Shown here in pieces: positions 7,169 to 7,272 of a stretch of 7,272 nt of DNA. The DNA lies in the NCBI GenBank assembly GCA_023420245.1, contig JAEZWL010000115.1:1-7272 (forward strand). Reading direction: 5' to 3'. Origin of the DNA: Bacillota bacterium. GTDB lineage: Bacteria; Bacillota; Clostridia; Oscillospirales; Acutalibacteraceae. The notes beneath the pieces were generated by a model. It saw only the letters and a program-made list of their open reading frames with translations, was not told where the DNA came from and made no database searches. A program made the position numbers and the translations under genes. Within the stretch, counting starts at the first letter, position 1, and each line of letters begins with the position of its first letter.

Positions 7169-7272
7169 AAATGCTTCTGCGATACCACCCAAATTGGTGA
7201 AAATTCACCCGCTCATTTTGCATACCAACATATGCACCCCACTGATAACGGACAGGGTTCCCGTCAGCGCCT
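7138..7272 (-). ncRNA. T-box riboswitch leader of the trp operon (3' part; 5' part outside window)
   Basis: The minus strand just before trpE contains the T-box sequence UGGGUGGUAUCGCA (7191-7178), close to the consensus AGGGUGGNACCGCG. It is followed by a terminator that can refold into an antiterminator. Upstream, CUGACGG (7267-7261) and CCGUUAUCAG (7251-7242) can pair around a loop. The CCGUUAUC string resembles the conserved stem IIA/B region of T-boxes. Two hairpins lie between: UGCAUA/UAUGCA (7236-7219, loop UGUUGG) and GGUGA/UCACC (7209-7196, loop AUUU), the latter a candidate stem III. Stem I with the specifier loop, which should display a Trp UGG codon, and the promoter lie beyond 7272. 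By family knowledge, uncharged tRNA-Trp pairs with the specifier and, through its NCCA end, with the UGGU bulge, allowing read-through into trpE. Trp specificity is inferred from the operon, not read from a specifier. Confidence 0.93.
7156..7190 (-). promoter_or_regulatory. T-box antiterminator element
   Basis: On the minus strand, GGG (7190-7188) pairs with CCC (7158-7156) as helix A1. The 7-nt bulge is UGGUAUC (7187-7181), whose UGGU faces the tRNA acceptor end. GCAGAAGC (7180-7173) pairs with GCUUUUGU (7166-7159) as helix A2, eight pairs including two G-U, closed by the loop AUUUAA. The 3' strand of both helices is also the 5' arm of the terminator, so the two structures exclude each other. 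Confidence 0.85.

Noticed and set aside
6959..7192. 77-residue minus-strand open frame across the T-box and trpE start, a possible leader peptide
   Set aside because: It starts inside the T-box sequence, translates structured RNA elements and overlaps trpE out of frame. It has no run of Trp codons, and T-box regulation does not use a leader peptide.
1..7272. CRISPR arrays, insertion sequences, tRNA genes, toxin-antitoxin or defence genes
   Set aside because: I saw no regularly spaced repeats, transposase-like frames, tRNA-like folds or defence domains. The window is accounted for by a housekeeping operon, one spacer and one transporter fragment.

Overview
This window carries a complete tryptophan biosynthesis operon, entirely on the minus strand, in the order trpE-trpG-trpD-trpC-trpF-trpB-trpA (right to left, about 7107 down to 711). 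At the right edge is the 3' half of a T-box riboswitch leader. At the left edge is the 5' end of a gene for a P-type cation-transporting ATPase. The T-box control, strong Gram-positive Shine-Dalgarno (SD) sequences, unfused trpE/trpG/trpD and separate trpC and trpF point to a Firmicute. Moderately high GC in the genes against an AT-rich spacer suggests a Clostridia member (Oscillospiraceae/Ruminococcaceae-like is a guess). A bacillus of the TRAP-regulated type is unlikely, because trpG sits inside the trp operon and the leader is a T-box.

Layout on the minus strand, 5' to 3': 7272-7138 holds the 3' part of the T-box leader: a stem II-like element, one or two small hairpins, the T-box with its antiterminator, and the competing terminator. 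The seven trp genes then follow almost without gaps. trpE/trpG, trpG/trpD and trpD/trpC each share an ATGA 4-nt overlap, trpC and trpF are 3 nt apart, trpF and trpB abut, and trpB/trpA overlap by 8 nt. A strong intrinsic terminator (698-669) closes the operon. A 330-bp AT-rich spacer (668-339) with a good promoter at 406-378 leads to the P-type ATPase gene, which starts at 338 and runs off the left edge.

Together the genes convert chorismate to L-tryptophan. TrpE/TrpG make anthranilate, TrpD adds phosphoribosyl, TrpF isomerises, TrpC forms the indole ring, and TrpA/TrpB form the channelled alpha2-beta2 synthase. Uncharged tRNA-Trp should stabilise the antiterminator and switch the operon on; the LLES motif in TrpE indicates allosteric tryptophan feedback as well.

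Nothing here looks like a new system. The points worth a second look are start-site corrections for trpE and trpC, a Glu in place of the catalytic Asp60 of TrpA, the partial ATPase gene with its promoter, and a weak-looking A1 helix in the T-box antiterminator.
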